DNA of 64,000 nucleotides from Climacium dendroides (GCA_950106755.1 OX467083.1:15495029-15559028); one strand, 5' to 3'. Shown: positions 24,101 through 37,015, numbered from the stretch's first letter. Program-made: numbers and translations. The notes: generated by a model from the letters alone, not told the origin.

Positions 24101-24235
24101 TGATTATAGTTCATTACATGTTCCAAACTATATCTGTCGTTCAAAAATGTAGGACATGAGCAGTAGTACTACGTACCCGCCAATTCTATCCACACAGAAG
24201 GATGCACGATGGGAGGATACTACAGGCAGCCCCAT
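18138..24235 (-). CDS. Lipid-droplet-associated-hydrolase-like alpha/beta hydrolase
   Basis: A serine hydrolase of the LDAH (former UPF0554) family, expected on lipid droplets; its substrate in plants is not established. Exons (minus): 24177-24235, 23632-23705, 22974-23045, 22649-22677, 22377-22427, 22022-22078, 21642-21701, 20967-21049, 20549-20696, 18803-18853, 18526-18630 and 18138-18284. Borders are GT-AG and all phases agree, giving 311 residues, the usual plant length. Motifs: FFIPGNPG (oxyanion loop) about residue 37, GHSIGAH with nucleophile Ser118, YPFLTLNKHS about 145, FGIDDHWGP with acid Asp253, and HAFC with base His282. The catalytic triad is complete. The ATG at 24235 heads the exon that aligns with the family N-terminus. 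The frame stays open upstream to the acceptor at 24283, so a 5' leader exon further up is likely. The intron 18854-20548 holds a transposon. Confidence 0.9.
19114..20397. mobile_element. Insertion with 8-bp target duplication inside an intron
   Basis: Element 19122-20389 (1268 bp) is flanked by the direct repeat TAAAGAAC at 19114-19121 and 20390-20397. Both ends carry a related inverted motif, GAGTCACTTAG on the left and GAGTCACTAG read inward from the right. The interior is AT-rich with inverted blocks such as TATTATAATTAATATAGGG. No coding capacity. An 8-bp duplication points to a non-autonomous hAT-type element, though the terminal match is short. It splits an older dispersed repeat whose halves are contiguous at 6500 and 23727. 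Confidence 0.7.
23140..23405. repeat. Intronic repeat shared with the BTB gene
   Basis: Second copy of the repeat seen at 7060-7350, in the hydrolase-gene intron 23046-23631. Shared blocks: TTGACCCCTGCTACCAA, CATCTCTTCCAATA, CTTTGAATGCA, ACAACCTCCC, TTAGAAATTGC and AAAGTGATCTC. Confidence 0.65.
23724..23915. repeat. Dispersed TTAA-led repeat copy
   Basis: Starts TTAACCCCTAAATATTCATGG and continues AAATCACC, CAGTGAAGAACATTGC, CATATGACCGACTCAAAA. Related to 6500-6700 and to the split copy flanking 19122-20389. Lies in the first coding intron of the hydrolase gene. Confidence 0.7.
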
Positions 24236-25673
24236 CGTTGGAACGCTCGCAATGGCCTCTTCCTTAAACCCTCTCCGCGCGAACTGCAATTAATAAAAAA
24301 CCACGTCATTTCCAATGTACCATGCTTTACACACGCAGCAATTGGCTTCATTCACACAAGTTAGTCTCACCGTCAGTAGAGACGATTCATTTCCGGCAAT
24401 AACACTGGCTGCATTCGAAATGTGGCCTCGGAAAGAGAAGGAAGAAAGGATACAAAAAATATATAGTTATATATATTGTGACATACACCATGGTGAGTTT
24501 ATCACTATTAAATTAAAGGAATAAAATGAAAATGTTTGAAAATACACCTAACCAATGACAAAATTCCAAAAAATCACACACGGAATCTCATGCCTACCAC
24601 ACCAATGCACTCACCAACAATCGAATTGAATCTAATTTCCTTGGTTTTCCCATAATGCTTTTGCTATTTTATTCAAAGAGACAAAAAAAAATCATCTTTA
24701 AAAATAGACCGAAAAAACAAATACTGAAATCCACTACAAGCTATGCTAATAAACAAAACGCTGTCGTGATTACCGTAACATCCATTCCAAGTTTAGAAGG
24801 AGACAGAATCAAACCGCTCATCTCGCGGGCGTTATTTTCATGAATTGCTGTACAAAACATTTCCAAAGTATTCACAGTCCGACATAAGGCAATAGAATCA
24901 ACCAGTCATTCAGATTCGAGTTGTTGAAAAAGACAAGGATTGATTGAATTTTACGCTCCAGTGTGAACGAAAGTGTCTACTCAAAACTGCAAAGAACCTC
25001 AAGAACAGCGTGATCACAAAACTGATCATTATACAAATAATTCCAGAGCATTACCAGTTGAAATAGTTGAAATCAATCAGGCATTCAGATTCGAGTTTCT
25101 CAAGAAGGAAAATCAGTAATTCAACTTCTGCACCTTCACGAAAGCAAAGAACCTCAAAACAAGCCTGCTCACAAAATTGGCGGTTAAACAAAACAATTCC
25201 AAAAGTATTCACAAGTTCAACAGATGGAATTAAGCAGCCATTCCGATTCGAGTTAATCAAGAATGAAAATTAGCGATTCAATTTTCACTCTATTGGCTGC
25301 TCAAGGATGAAAAGGACCAAAATAAACATCGTGATCACCAAATTGGTCTCAAAACAAGGGGCAACGAAGCCACAAACATGGTGAGACGGAAGGCAAACCA
25401 CACCACAGAGTGATGAAGCTCGCCACACAGGAAATGCCTTGACGCCCCAAATTCGAGTAGCGTCCACGAACATGATTCCCGGGCGATCGTCACCGATCCC
25501 TCTCCGGTCTCCTCCACAAATCCGTCTGCGTGCCTGGCTGGAGACAGAAGAACAAACGAAGGCAGAGTTTTTCTGGCTTTTCAGGCTTAGTTCCGAACCT
25601 ACAGGTTAGGTACCAAGCCTCAATTGCTGCATGCGGAATATCCGTTTGAGATCCGGGACAAATAAGCCCTACT
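24236..25673. other. 5' region of the hydrolase gene
   Basis: Probably contains the 5' leader exon(s) and promoter. An acceptor (TTGCAG) at 24284-24289 requires an upstream donor. The GC-richer stretch 25340-25560 is the best candidate first exon, but its limits cannot be fixed by reading alone. Two similar segments (24880-24990 and 25060-25300, with ATCAATCAG/CATTCAGATTCGAGTT) look like a local duplication. Confidence 0.5.
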
Positions 25674-25915
25674 TACACTAAATAGTGAAATTAGGTTGCC
25701 CCACACTAAATTCTCCACATTCTACACTATACAAATATGTAAAAAGATGCAGTAACTTAGGCACCATGTCTGTTCCATCCGTTGGTGCACTAGTTCATGG
25801 CTCGGGTATAGAGATTGGCAGATGTTGCCATCTGCACATGCAATGAGTCATAAGGTAACTTGCCAGAGTAAGGCAACCTAATTGAAGAGGCAACCCAATT
25901 TCACTATTTAGTGTA
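25674..25915. mobile_element. MITE with 27-bp terminal inverted repeats and TA duplication
   Basis: Element 25676-25913 (238 bp) has ends CACTAAATAGTGAAATTAGG and its inverse (one mismatch, TTGGG for TTAGG), flanked by TA on both sides. The CACTA start and TA target are shared with the larger transposon at 10523-12875, so it may be a non-autonomous relative mobilised by a similar transposase. Confidence 0.85.
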
Positions 25916-26852
25916 GGATATATTTCAATGTCATGCGGGTATGTGATTTGAGGCAAACCATTTCTGACCACTTAAGCAGATACAAGTATCTGTGGGGCGG
26001 GTTTCTTCAGTGGGGACCCTGTGCAAAAATAGAGTTCAGAAGATTTCCATAATTTTTCAGATTTTTATTTCTCAAAGTATAATTACCATGAATTTTTTAG
26101 TTGCAGATTCTATTCAACACATACTAGTCATGTAGACCTTCCTATTTCAAATCAAGAGCTAGTTGCAAAATCCATCCAAGGTTGGTTGCAATATTGAGAG
26201 TCTTGTAGTGAATCATATTGCACCACAATTGTATTGGGAACTATGCTATAATTTATCACTCTTCATCTCTTTCTACACGAAAAAAAATAGCCTATATTGT
26301 TAAGATAGGGGGTGATCAAGAATGGGGCCCCTTCCTTATCCCCCAATTAAGGGTATTAGATTTTTCTTAAAAAATTTGAAGCCCTTGTGCTTGTTGCTAA
26401 ATATTGCATTTTTTTCATATAAGGCAATGCACGAGGAAGAGGGGATTTTGGGAAAAAAAGCGTCAACGAGGAAGGTGGAGCTTGAAGAAGAGTTACGAAA
26501 ATGGTATGAACAGAGATTGTGATATTAAAGAAGGTGATATTAGAGAAGATGATATTAAAGAAGTCCATCGGCAGCAAGCCTGAAGACTCGGTACCGAACC
26601 TAGATTTAGGGTCCAACCACACAAAGCTGAAGCTCTCCGCCACGGAACTCAAACTTTGTTCACAATTCTTGCAGCGCCAATGTCGTCGATGACGACTTGC
26701 GCATGTGATTAGAATCAGAACCGAAGAAAGGACCGACTTGTGCGTCATCTTTAGACCTCATTTTTTATTGAAATTGCGCGGAATTCGCACGCAGACTTTG
26801 GTGTTTTCCATGTGCGGTGAATTGCGTATCCGAAAGGGAAGCGGAGGTCGCA
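25916..26852. other. Intergenic DNA and probable TFB2 promoter
   Basis: No supported gene. The last 250 bp before 26853 are GC-richer and probably hold the promoter and 5' UTR of TFB2. The trinucleotide-like GATATTA(A/G)AGAAG occurs three times near 26521-26562. Confidence 0.5.
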
Positions 26853-29800
26853 ATGCCTCGTGTGCGAGTGGTGTCTCGCAACTTTATGGAAATGGTGGCT
26901 GCATTGCCAGCGGCCAAGCTGGATTTGCTTTACGACCGTCATTGGACCTGCCAAGCAGTTTTACGGTAACTGTGTTCATATCATCACCTGCTTGCTTTCT
27001 TCCCAATCATCGGTTGCTTGCTTGCTTCCCGATCGGATCCAGGGTTACCGCAAAGTGGAGTAGAATCGTCCTAATCCGTTCTCTAGTTCAGTAATAATTT
27101 GAACGTTTTAAATCATTACATTTTTAGGTGAATCTTGAGAACAGAGTTGAAAACACATTTGAAAGAAACTAAACGCAGCTAATGCAATTAGATACGGAAT
27201 AAAACGGATGAATTCCTTCTTGGTAGTCCTGGTCGGATCCGCCTCAATTCGGGGAGCGATAAGAACCTATGAGAATTTGAGCAGAACTTAAAATTTTCAT
27301 TGTGGTTCTGGAATGGCTGAGCTGTTTCCACAGAGCCCGAAGTACTTGTAAGTGTACTGCGTAGTGCCCTAATTACGCCTGTGTGGGAGGTGTTCGTCCT
27401 CTTCAATTTAGAGGCCAGCGATTTAGGGTTCTTCAGTGGTGTTTGATCGCATTGGTGTGAGTCTGCCTGTGGGTTTCGTAGTTATTGGGATTTTGTTTTC
27501 AATTGGTCTCGTCAGGCTAGAATGAAATGAAATTAGTCACTGTCTGCGTTGGTGGTTTAGGGTTTGCAGTTTCGGGATTGGACCGTAAATGGTGTTTCTG
27601 ACAAGGTGGAACGTTGTTGTGTTGTGTGGTTAGGTCACTGCCTCCTTTGGCGAAGCTTTACGTGATGCGTCTCTTGTATATTGAAGATGCTGTTTCCGTC
27701 AAATCGTTGCAAGAGTGGGCTCAACCGGATGCTCTCAGCAAGCATCAAATAGCGATTGACCGGCTGGAGCAGTTGCGGGTTATCTTGGCTGAGAGGTTAG
27801 ATTGTCAATACTCTTCGCTCACCGATGAGGGTTTTTTGTGCTCTTAGCTCTGAATTGTAAGCGGGAGGAGTTCTTGAAGTTGCAATTTAGATTGACTCCA
27901 GGCTTTCGACTTGGAATACTCTGTCTCTGCTTGTAATGCACATACCACCAACAAGGTCAATTACTGAGGACTACTCTGGAATTTACATCGTGGTTTATAA
28001 TTTGGTGTAAGTTCTTTGTCTTAATAAATCTTAAAAATATATCAAGAACTATATCATGCGTTAACTCATTTTGTTTAAGGAAGTTAAGAACTGTGCATCA
28101 AATTCAGATTTACATGTTCATGAGAAAAATCTTATTAGAACTAGTTTGGCTCACAGTATTTACACTTTTTGTTGTAGGTAGGGGCAAGTACCATTTTGTG
28201 ACATTGACAGGCAATGATTCAGTTTCATGTATTTGCTTTAACAGTGGGATTTTTGTTTACGACAGAAAGAAAGAAGTGTGCTATAGGTTGAATCCCAAAT
28301 TGCAGAAACAACTCCGGCAAGCATTAAATACTGGGTGAGTTTAATTTGTAGTCTCATTCTTTCATTTATTGCTTCAGTGCTTATCAGTTTTCTTGGAAAT
28401 TGAAGTCCACTTATCGGTGAGATTCCATGGAGCTAGTGCAATCCAACTTCAGCATGCCTTGTTGAAAATCTTCCAGGGGTGGACCTCCAAGAGACGTCGT
28501 GTCTGGAAGCATCGCTGCTAGAGTACCAAGCCCTGCAGATCTCGATAATTATGCTATGAAACAGTGGGAGGTTTGTTTTCTATTTCATCGTTTCATCATT
28601 TCATTTCATCTTTTTTGATTATGATGTTTAATATTGTTATGGTTGATTTTGAATATGGTTCCTAACACTGAAACATTGCAAATATCTAATTGGCTAGTCA
28701 GTGTCAGTAAATATTGAAATTATACCCAAGCAATATTGAAATATATCGTTTTTATACCCAAGTTCCTGGAACCTGACGTCAAATTCTATTGCTTTTGCAG
28801 TCGGTGCTTCTGCAACTTGTAGGTTGTGCGACGGATGGTCCGACGGGCCCTCGGAATCCTTTCATCATTAAAGTCTTCCAACGAGCAGGGCTTTTAACCC
28901 CGTCTAATAAGTAAGTGCGATTGTTTTACTTTCAAATTGTAGTAGTTCTATACCTTTCTCTACATGTAGATGTTTGAAGAATTCCGTTAGCTGATCTATT
29001 TTTCTAAGCAACTATCAATTCAAACGGTCGGTATAAGAAGTCACATTTTCGTTACATTGTGTCGTATATAGTATCTCGCCTTATCTATATCCTGGACTTG
29101 TAAGTTAGTGTCGTCCTGTGAAGGCTACTGGGAAGTGCCGGCGACAGCTTGCCATTGTAGATAGTTTTCCTGTCTTTGACGCGGGCCAAGCTAGGAATTC
29201 ACTTACGTACGTGGTCAAAGTCCTTGTTGACCTGGTTGAGATTGTCTTATCACGAGCTCTTAGCTGCTTTCTGTAGGAGTTGTAGGCTTTCCTAAACCAA
29301 GCACTAGACCAATTCTATGTAATGGCTGCTTAAAGATACGATAATGAATAAGAGAAGCCCTGGTTAAGTGTCTCAGAATCAATGCTTTAAGCACTAGAAA
29401 GACCTATAAACTAATGTTGCGAAAGAGCAACTTGTAGTTGTAGTGCAGTCCCTTATATGCTTAAGGTGCACACGTTACTTTCATAGAAAATTTTCGAGTG
29501 TTAAGCTCAGGGAACTCACCTCCGCAGATGCTTATGCTGCTGTCTTTTTACGGCGTCACAAAATCAGGCCTAGAGTTTGAAATTGCAGAATGCTTATGAC
29601 CGACCAATGAACTGGTTGATACATGGGTCCAATCTATTGAATACTGCTCTTCAGAGAAAACGAGTCGCCTTCAATTACCGACCTGGGCTTCCAATTCCTG
29701 GTGAGAAGGTTACGCATATATCTTAAATTTTCTGCCACGTTTACGTGAGAATCAATATATCGGAAGGAAAACTGAATTTAATATATGTGATAATGTAAAT

Positions 29801-32712
29801 TACCTATTCACTATTTTTGGGTTCATTGGTTATGGCTTGGCAGCTGATGGATACAAATTCGCAGCTGTGGCAACTTGTCCGAGAGTACGTTACCACAGCC
29901 GAGGTACTCTTCGTGCGCAGGATTTTTAGTTTCGTTAATTTTTTTAACCTTTTCATTAGTTTGCCCACATATTTGTCTTGAAATCGTTTATTACGATCGT
30001 GTAATCACTTCAAATGAATCTGATTTCTTTTGCTGACAGGACCGTGGGACAGATAGCGGCGAGCTTATAGGTTTTCTACTCGAGCTTGGCTTTCATGTTG
30101 TGGGAGAAGTAAGAGTTTATTTTACAACTTTTACACCTTGGATTTTCTTACATCATTAGTGCACGCACAATGCCTTACTTTAGATTTTATTGTCCATGTC
30201 TTTTGGTGTCCTGTTTTGGGATTTGTTTCAATAGACCCTTCAGTTACTTGATATTCATGCGATGAATATGCAAGTTGCTGACACCAGCACACTTCTAAAA
30301 TCCGCAGGCATACGGTGTGGACTCTTTGTCATCCGCACTCCAGAAAGTGTTGGAGGAGCTTGCGGCCTTGGGGCTTGTCCAGTTACAGAAGGTTAGAAAA
30401 TTTTGTGACTTTGTAGCAACGTTGAGGTTACATAGCTTATCAGAATAAAATCAAGGTCAAAGGTTGTTGTATGTGATGCAATGGGTTTGTTAGGGCCAGA
30501 CATAGGGGTCTTCTGTTGTGCCTACCACTGACGACTGTGTTGTGCATTTTTTGTTCTTCGTTTGGCAGGGTATGAGGGAGAGCTGGTATATACCCACCAA
30601 GCTTGCTTCAAATCTCTCCGCAAGTCTTTCGGAATCATCAGATTGGCAGCCTTCGGAGGTATCGTATTTTCATGCAAAATTTGTTATTGCTGACTGAAGG
30701 TTCCAGCTTTTTTATGCTTGTCAGTGTATGTTTCATTGCGTTAACATGATCACTTCTTGATTACTAAAATTGATACCCAACATTCTCGTAAGATAAATGG
30801 ACCTGCTACTGGCCGGACTCAAGATTGATGAGTTGAATTTGTTTTCCATTTTTGTCCTTGGTTTTCTTTTTCTTTAAAGTAACATTCAGAAACTGACAGC
30901 GCTGGTCAAGATGCCCTGTTTGAATTATGATCTAATCTTAGCTGTCCTCTTTTTGACTCACGGACTTGGACCAAAAATGCATTCAGGGATTTGTGGTGGT
31001 GGAGACAAATTTCAAAGTTTATGCTTACACTTCCTCAAAGCTACAGACTGAAATCCTACGCTGCTTCTCACGGTTTCTTCCTGTCACTCTGAATTCATTC
31101 AAATAGTTTCAGAATCAAATATCTTTCATTTTCTTTACTCACCACTTCATCATTTCATAACTGAGAAGTTATGTATTCACAGGCAATTCTCAGAACAGAA
31201 GGCCTTGTGAAGTAGTATCGTAGGCTCTTTCGTTTTTTTTTGTATGAAAATTATTGGTCCTAATTTACGGTGGCCTGCATTGAAGGTTGGAGTACCAGTT
31301 ACCAAATCTGGTTGTAGCAGCACTCACCAAAGAGAGTGTCAACACTGCTCTGGCAAGTGGAATATCAGCAGAACAGGTATTTTGAGATTTCTAAGTATCG
31401 ATGCAAATAATGAGAGGCTTTGCAAAGATTTTTATAATCGTTGTGTAGCCGTGTTCTAGCTTTTGGTTTGGTATTTTGGTCGCTCTGCTGTATGATGCCG
31501 TCGTTTTCTTTTCCAGATTATCTCATTTCTTCGAAAGCATGCACACCCTCATGTTGCGCAAAGGATTCCTGTTGTCCCAGAAACTGTTTCTGATCAGGTA
31601 GCCTTTGGTTTTCTCCTCGTCTTCCACCTCTCTATAACACCTCCTATCAAACTAAGCATTTGACCATAAAGCAGTATCTTGATGATTTATATGTTGATAT
31701 GATATTGTGTAGATTTTGTACTGGTATTCCAACCTTTAAAGTATCCGACCACGTACAGTCGCTTTTCTTGTAGCAGAAGTGTTGCTTCTGCAACTCTTTT
31801 AATATGAAACCTTGTGTGGTCAATGACAGCTACGCTTATGGGAAAGTGATCGGAATAGGGTTGAGATGGAGCCTGCTTATTTTTATGATGGCTTTCCTTC
31901 AGTGGTATGTAAATCTCAACGAATCATCTTCCATTAGAAGTTTCTGTAACCGGTTTAGGACTCGGATCCTTGCGCAATATTTCTGCACGCTTTTGCTCTT
32001 GGTCTGGGCTCTGATATATTTGGAGATCTATCAAGGCAAACCACATCATAAAACAAATGGTGTTCATGTGAGTTCATGTTAGTGTCGTTGGCTCGGACTT
32101 AATATTCCAGTTAAAACATCAGTCAACACTAATTAAATATTTTCTTAATATGTATCTATTAGCTTAAAACTAAGTTTCTATCAAATACAAGCATTTGAGC
32201 ATGGTTTGAATAAGGATTTGAGCGTGGTTCATATAATTAATCTGTTTGATTTTTGCTGGATCTTGCTGGGAGTCAAAACGGGATTCCGGATCCTGTATGC
32301 TTTTTTTGGACACCTTATGATTTGACTATGAATTTTCAAAGTGCTGCAAATAGGTGTATCCAAATCAACCCTTGGCACTTATGAATAGAAGCTGTACATT
32401 TGAGGCAAGAGGGGTCGGTTTTAGAAACGGGTTGCAATTAGGTTCAGTTCCCTAATTTCTTGAGGAACTGCAGGACAACTTAATCAACTGCATAGAACTC
32501 TATGGCTGTAATATTGGTCCACATCTAATATGCTCTGAATGACTTTTCGACAGGGTATCTACGAGGCTGTCGTAACTCATGCGCGAGACCTTGGTGGACT
32601 GCTTTTTGAAGACGTTTCTAATCGGAGGCTTGTTGTACGAGCAGATTTGCATGAAGATATGCGGCAATTTATTCGTAAACAAAACAGTGGAGCAGCAGCA
32701 CAGCGAAAATGA
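26853..32712 (+). CDS. TFB2: General transcription/repair factor TFIIH subunit TFB2 (p52)
   Basis: Core TFIIH subunit that binds and stimulates the XPB helicase in transcription initiation and nucleotide excision repair, in the nucleus. Exons: 26853-26965, 27634-27795, 28245-28334, 28477-28570, 28801-28910, 29655-29700, 29844-29903, 30040-30108, 30308-30391, 30569-30658, 30987-31072, 31286-31376, 31517-31597, 31830-31904 and 32554-32712. All introns are GT-AG and all phases close, giving 469 residues (Arabidopsis about 452, human 462). Signatures: FMEMVAALPAAKLDLLY near the start, VLRSLPPLAK, QLWQLVREY, SWYIPTKLASNLS, GFVVVETNFKVYAYTSS, ALTKESV, DQLRLWESDRNRVE, and the C-terminal dimer region ending AAAQRK then TGA. 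The ATG at 26853 gives the conserved MPRVRVVSRNF start. Nothing suggests inactivation. Confidence 0.95.
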
Positions 32713-34459
32713 TTCTCGCATATTATGCGTGTCACGAGCATTTCTGCAATTGAGTTGTAAAATTGCATGAGCTACATGGATTTGTGTAAGAGATTGCATT
32801 ATTGATAACTAGCGAAATCTGAAGACTTGACAGTTTATCATTTGTTTGATACCCCACTTGGTGGGTGTCATGCTATCGTAGTGGATACTGGAACTGTTGA
32901 CCTTTGAAGGATGTGGCCCAGTCACGAAAATGGTTGGAATATTTGGACTAGTAGGTGCATTCTTTGTTTCTATAGTGAACAATGAAGTCATCTATGGGAC
33001 ACTTTTTGTCCTTAGTGTCCTTCCAAGGTTAAGGATTTGACCTTGTTTTGTATACCAATGCTTATTACAGCAACAATTCATCTACATAATTTTGCTAGTT
33101 ATCAATAATTGATGTTCATTGTGCAATATTAACCCTTGAAGGACAAATTGGTGGCCATGGAAATCATTTATTTTGGTACTATGTGAATTATTGGTTTAAG
33201 TAAATCTAAAAGCATTGATTAGAAGTCAAATTATTGTAGAAGACCTCCTTTTTTAGTATAAAATTTTGAGGATGAATAATTGTACTTTTGTCTTACATGG
33301 AGAGGTTTTTTGTCATTCATTGGTTGAAAAATGACTACAACATCATTTAAAGGTTAATACAATATAGATATCAACAATGTTTTTCATGTAGAGCTTAGTG
33401 TTGTGTTGCAATTTGTATGTCAAGTGGAGTTCAACCTCATAAAAATTTTAAATGCTATTTTTAATTGTTCATTAGAAATCTTAGTTACATTTCATCTATA
33501 TGCATATAATAATATGAACCTCATTGATATGCATACTTATTACATCTTAAAAAAATATATCTTTTGAAATAGGTACAAATTGCAATGAAAAATTATATGG
33601 CATAACTAACACACAAAGCCAATTTTTAACCCTTTTGTCCATTAATGTAATTTTGGTTAGGTTCTAACAAAGTTGGTTTTGAATGGATTGTTTGAAATTT
33701 TATACAAGATGTGAACATGTACTCTGGAATAGTACAAAGAAATTCCAATGAGGTGTCCATATTAAATGCTATATTGTCAAAAAAAATTAGTTGGTATATA
33801 TGCAATTAGTGCTAAATTGTGATTTGCTTCTAAAATTTGGCTTATATGTAACTAATATGATGTTGTATGTAAATGTAAAAAAAACTATTTCTATTACAAA
33901 AATCTTAATTGAAAGTAGTTAAACTATGCTATTAACCTTATTAGGTAGAGTTATTAAGAAACACTTATTTTTACTTCAAATGTTATAGTCTTGCAATTTA
34001 CACAATCAAATTTTTGAAAAAAGTTAAGCGAATTCTATAATTACTTTTGGTTCAATGTGTTTGATTGTTTGTATTTTAATAAAATAATTCTTAGTGCATA
34101 AGAAATCATCTAAAATTTGCTAGAATATTGATAGTTCTCTTTACCTCCTAACATTAGAAAGTAATTTAGAATAAGGTAGTCCCTTATTTTGTTTGTCAAA
34201 TTTTGTATGCTTGTAACTAAACGATGAAGTATATTAATTACTAACTTAATAATGGAAACAACAAAAAATATTTTTTTAAATAGAAACCAAAATGTTTGGA
34301 AAATATTTTTCCTCAAAAAATGTATTTGGTATGGAAAAAAACAATTTTCTATTTCATTTGTAACATTTGTATAAATTTATTTTTTGAAAGAAAGTTAAAT
34401 TTTTTGTAGGAGATATTGACTAAGTATAATATTCAATGGTAGAAGTCTTCAGTTTTAAG
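32713..34459. other. AT-rich intergenic DNA with a TTAA-led repeat
   Basis: No gene. TTAACCCTTGAAGGACAAATT at 33129 opens a repeat whose first 220 bp match 16484-16700 (CCATGGAAATCATTTA, GTCAAATTATTGTAGAAGAC, TTGTACTTTTGTCTTA). The right end was not identified with certainty; TTTAAAGGTTAA at 33345-33356 is a candidate. Confidence 0.55.
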
Positions 34460-35186
34460 TACACCCTCTGTCCCCAAATGATCTTCCTATTTGACAAAAT
34501 ATTTTGGATTAAGGTCAAAAATCAATATTTTTTAACTTTGCTTTGAAGTATAAATAAATTATAACGCTCTCCTATCATCCCCAAAATTTTAGCTTGGGAT
34601 TCATTTTCAATTTGAAATTGAAGAGCTTTGAAATGTAGGTTTGGAGGGCCTTGAGGGAGGAGCACCATTGGCCAGTGGATCCTATTGTTCCCGCGCTATC
34701 TACTATAACCATCTTGCTTCCTACGGTGTGCTCCAACTCCCCCTAATTTGTGGATGAGGTGATTGGGATGGAGTTTACCTAAAGAGTTGGATTTTTGACA
34801 ATTGACCATAGAAATTGGGAGTGAAATAATGGAGTGGGTCTAGATAGTGACAACCCAATTGAATAAAATATGAAAAGATTTCATTTGAATCCAAAAAATA
34901 ATATTAAAAATAAAAAATCGTCTTGGATTGAGGCAAGCCAAATGGAGCCCATGCCTTATTAAGTCATGATGGTTGCATTGAAACTGTATAGTGTGATCTC
35001 CTATTGCCTAAATATATCAAAACAAACAAACATGCAAGCTCATCATTATAGGGAGAATTTTCGTTAACCATTGTGCACAAGCAAAGTTTTCATTTCCCAG
35101 GTTCTTCCTCCACGTCACAAGAGGAAGATCATTTTGGGACGAAATAATAAGGCCTACAGGAAGATCATTTTGAGATCGAGGGAGTA
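34460..35186. mobile_element. Stowaway-like (Tc1/mariner) non-autonomous element
   Basis: Element 34462-35184 is flanked by TA. Ends are CACCCTCTGTCCCCAAATGA and, inverted, CTCCCTCGATCTCAAAATGA, both followed by TCTTCCT. This resembles the plant Stowaway consensus beginning CTCCCTCCGTCCC. A second AGGAAGATCATTTTG motif lies 30 bp inside the right end. No coding capacity. Degenerate ends of the same family are visible at 46680-46750. Confidence 0.75.
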
Positions 35187-36900
35187 TCTTACTTCAAGAA
35201 GGCTTGACAACTAAATTTATTTGGCAAGGCTCAAGAAAAACTTTTCAATTTACTTCAAATGTTATAATCTTACAATCCACGTAGTCAAATGGACTAATAG
35301 TTTTTAAAATATTGCTATAATGTTCTTCAATTTTTTTTATGGTTTAAGTTCAAAAAAATTCTTTTACTTTCAATTTTGGTCTATACATCCAACATGGCAA
35401 TGTTTGACAATTTCTTTGAAAATCACCCCAAGGATTAAGTTTGAAAAATCTAAAAAGTAAACATGGTGTATAAAAAGATTTTTTTTTTTTTTTCATTATT
35501 TTTAAGAAAATGTAATTGAGTTAAAATATATTGTCCTTCCAAGGCACTAAAAGTGTATTGCCTAAATAATAACTTCATTCAAATGCTAAGTCACTTAGAT
35601 ACTTCCTAGTTTGAAAGTTTTAAAAGATAGCATATAGACTATGTAGTTGGATAGATTTTCCATAAATTATTTATCAATGGAAATATAGTATCTTTCTTAG
35701 GAATAATCCATATTGATAGTTTTATCCAAATGGTTTGGGGGTTTATCCAAACATAAGGTTTTATCTAGATATATTTTGATTTTATTCAAATGTACTTAAT
35801 GCTTATTTATATTTATTTTTCCAATTTTTTAAAATATTGACAAACAAGTTAACATCACCAATCAAAAATTTAAAGCTTTTTATTTATTTATTTAAAAAAA
35901 TTAATGAAAAATATATTTTCTAAAATTTAAATTTTAAAAAAAATTGAATAAAAAACACACAATAAAAATGTACCATTATTATAAATGCTTGTCTCATATG
36001 TTCCATTAATACATGATGTCAATCCATCTTTTCTATTTATCTATTGTATTGAATTTTTAGTGTCTAATAACTATATATTGATTTATCCTATTACTATTTG
36101 AGCCACTCATTTATAAAAATTACACAATTGTGATATCATTGTATCATAAAATTTCAGAAAATAAAATAAAATTATAGGGACTATTATTTTGTAGGTAACA
36201 CTTATTATGAGCTTTTTCTAATAGAACAAATTAGTATTGACTATTTTGTTGTTCTTTTCTTTTCTTATGGAGAGCCTTTGTCCTTGCTTTGCCCTTATTT
36301 TGCCTCTTTACTTGAGAACAAATTGATTGAATGTGGATGTGCAATAAATTCACTAATTGTAACCTACTTCTAAAATATTTTACTACAGTTTCTTGCCTAA
36401 ATTGTATATTCTATATTTATAAAAGTCCTACGTCAATTTTGGATACACCAATATTTACCGGTATTAAAAATCACAAATTATTTATATGGTGTCAAAAAGT
36501 TCATTCTAAAAGAATCTAAAATTTTTTTTTTGCTCCCAGCAAAAATTCAGACAATTTAACAACAAGAACCAATGTATAGGAAAAACTAGTAGCTAGTATA
36601 AGATGAGCCAATTCATTTTACCAAATTGCTAGTCCAAAATTAGAACTTCATGCCACTTGAAAAAAATACTAAATGTCTTGTCTATATTTCAAGAATAATT
36701 CTAATTAAAATAAAAATACAAAGAATTTAAAAAAAAATCTTATTAAAGTGATACCATAAAAAAATTTTGAAAAATATAAATGAAAAAAATTCATATTAAC
36801 AAACTATGGATGTTATCTAATTTGGCTCAAATTTCTCTCCGCACATTGATAAAAAATTAGAAACTATGCCTTTGGACGGTTTTAGGTGCAGTTACCTTCG
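35187..36900. other. AT-rich intergenic DNA
   Basis: No gene recognised. Long A/T tracts (for example poly-T at 35479-35492) and weak repeats only. Confidence 0.55.
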
Positions 36901-36904
36901 AGGC

Positions 36905-37015
36905 TTGCCGAAGCTCTTTTCACACTGGCTTGAATTGGTTTCCTGGAACTCTTTTCACACTGGCTTGAGTGAGTTTACCGAAACTCTTTTCACACTGGTC
37001 TACAACTCCCAGCCC
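36905..37015 (+). repeat. Three 35-bp tandem units upstream of the lysine-rich gene
   Basis: CTCTTTTCACACTGG begins at 36914, 36949 and 36984 (period 35), separated by related TTGA/TTT(A/C)C(C/T)G sequence. It ends about 320 bp before the ATG at 37333, so it sits in the promoter or 5' UTR. A regulatory role is possible but not shown. Confidence 0.8.

Noticed and set aside
26356..26748. 130-codon minus-strand frame upstream of TFB2
   Set aside because: No domain or splice pattern; composition is as in the surrounding intergenic DNA.
27614..27847. Short gene starting near 27614
   Set aside because: This is exon 2 of TFB2 read through both splice sites; the acceptor is at 27633 and the donor follows 27795.
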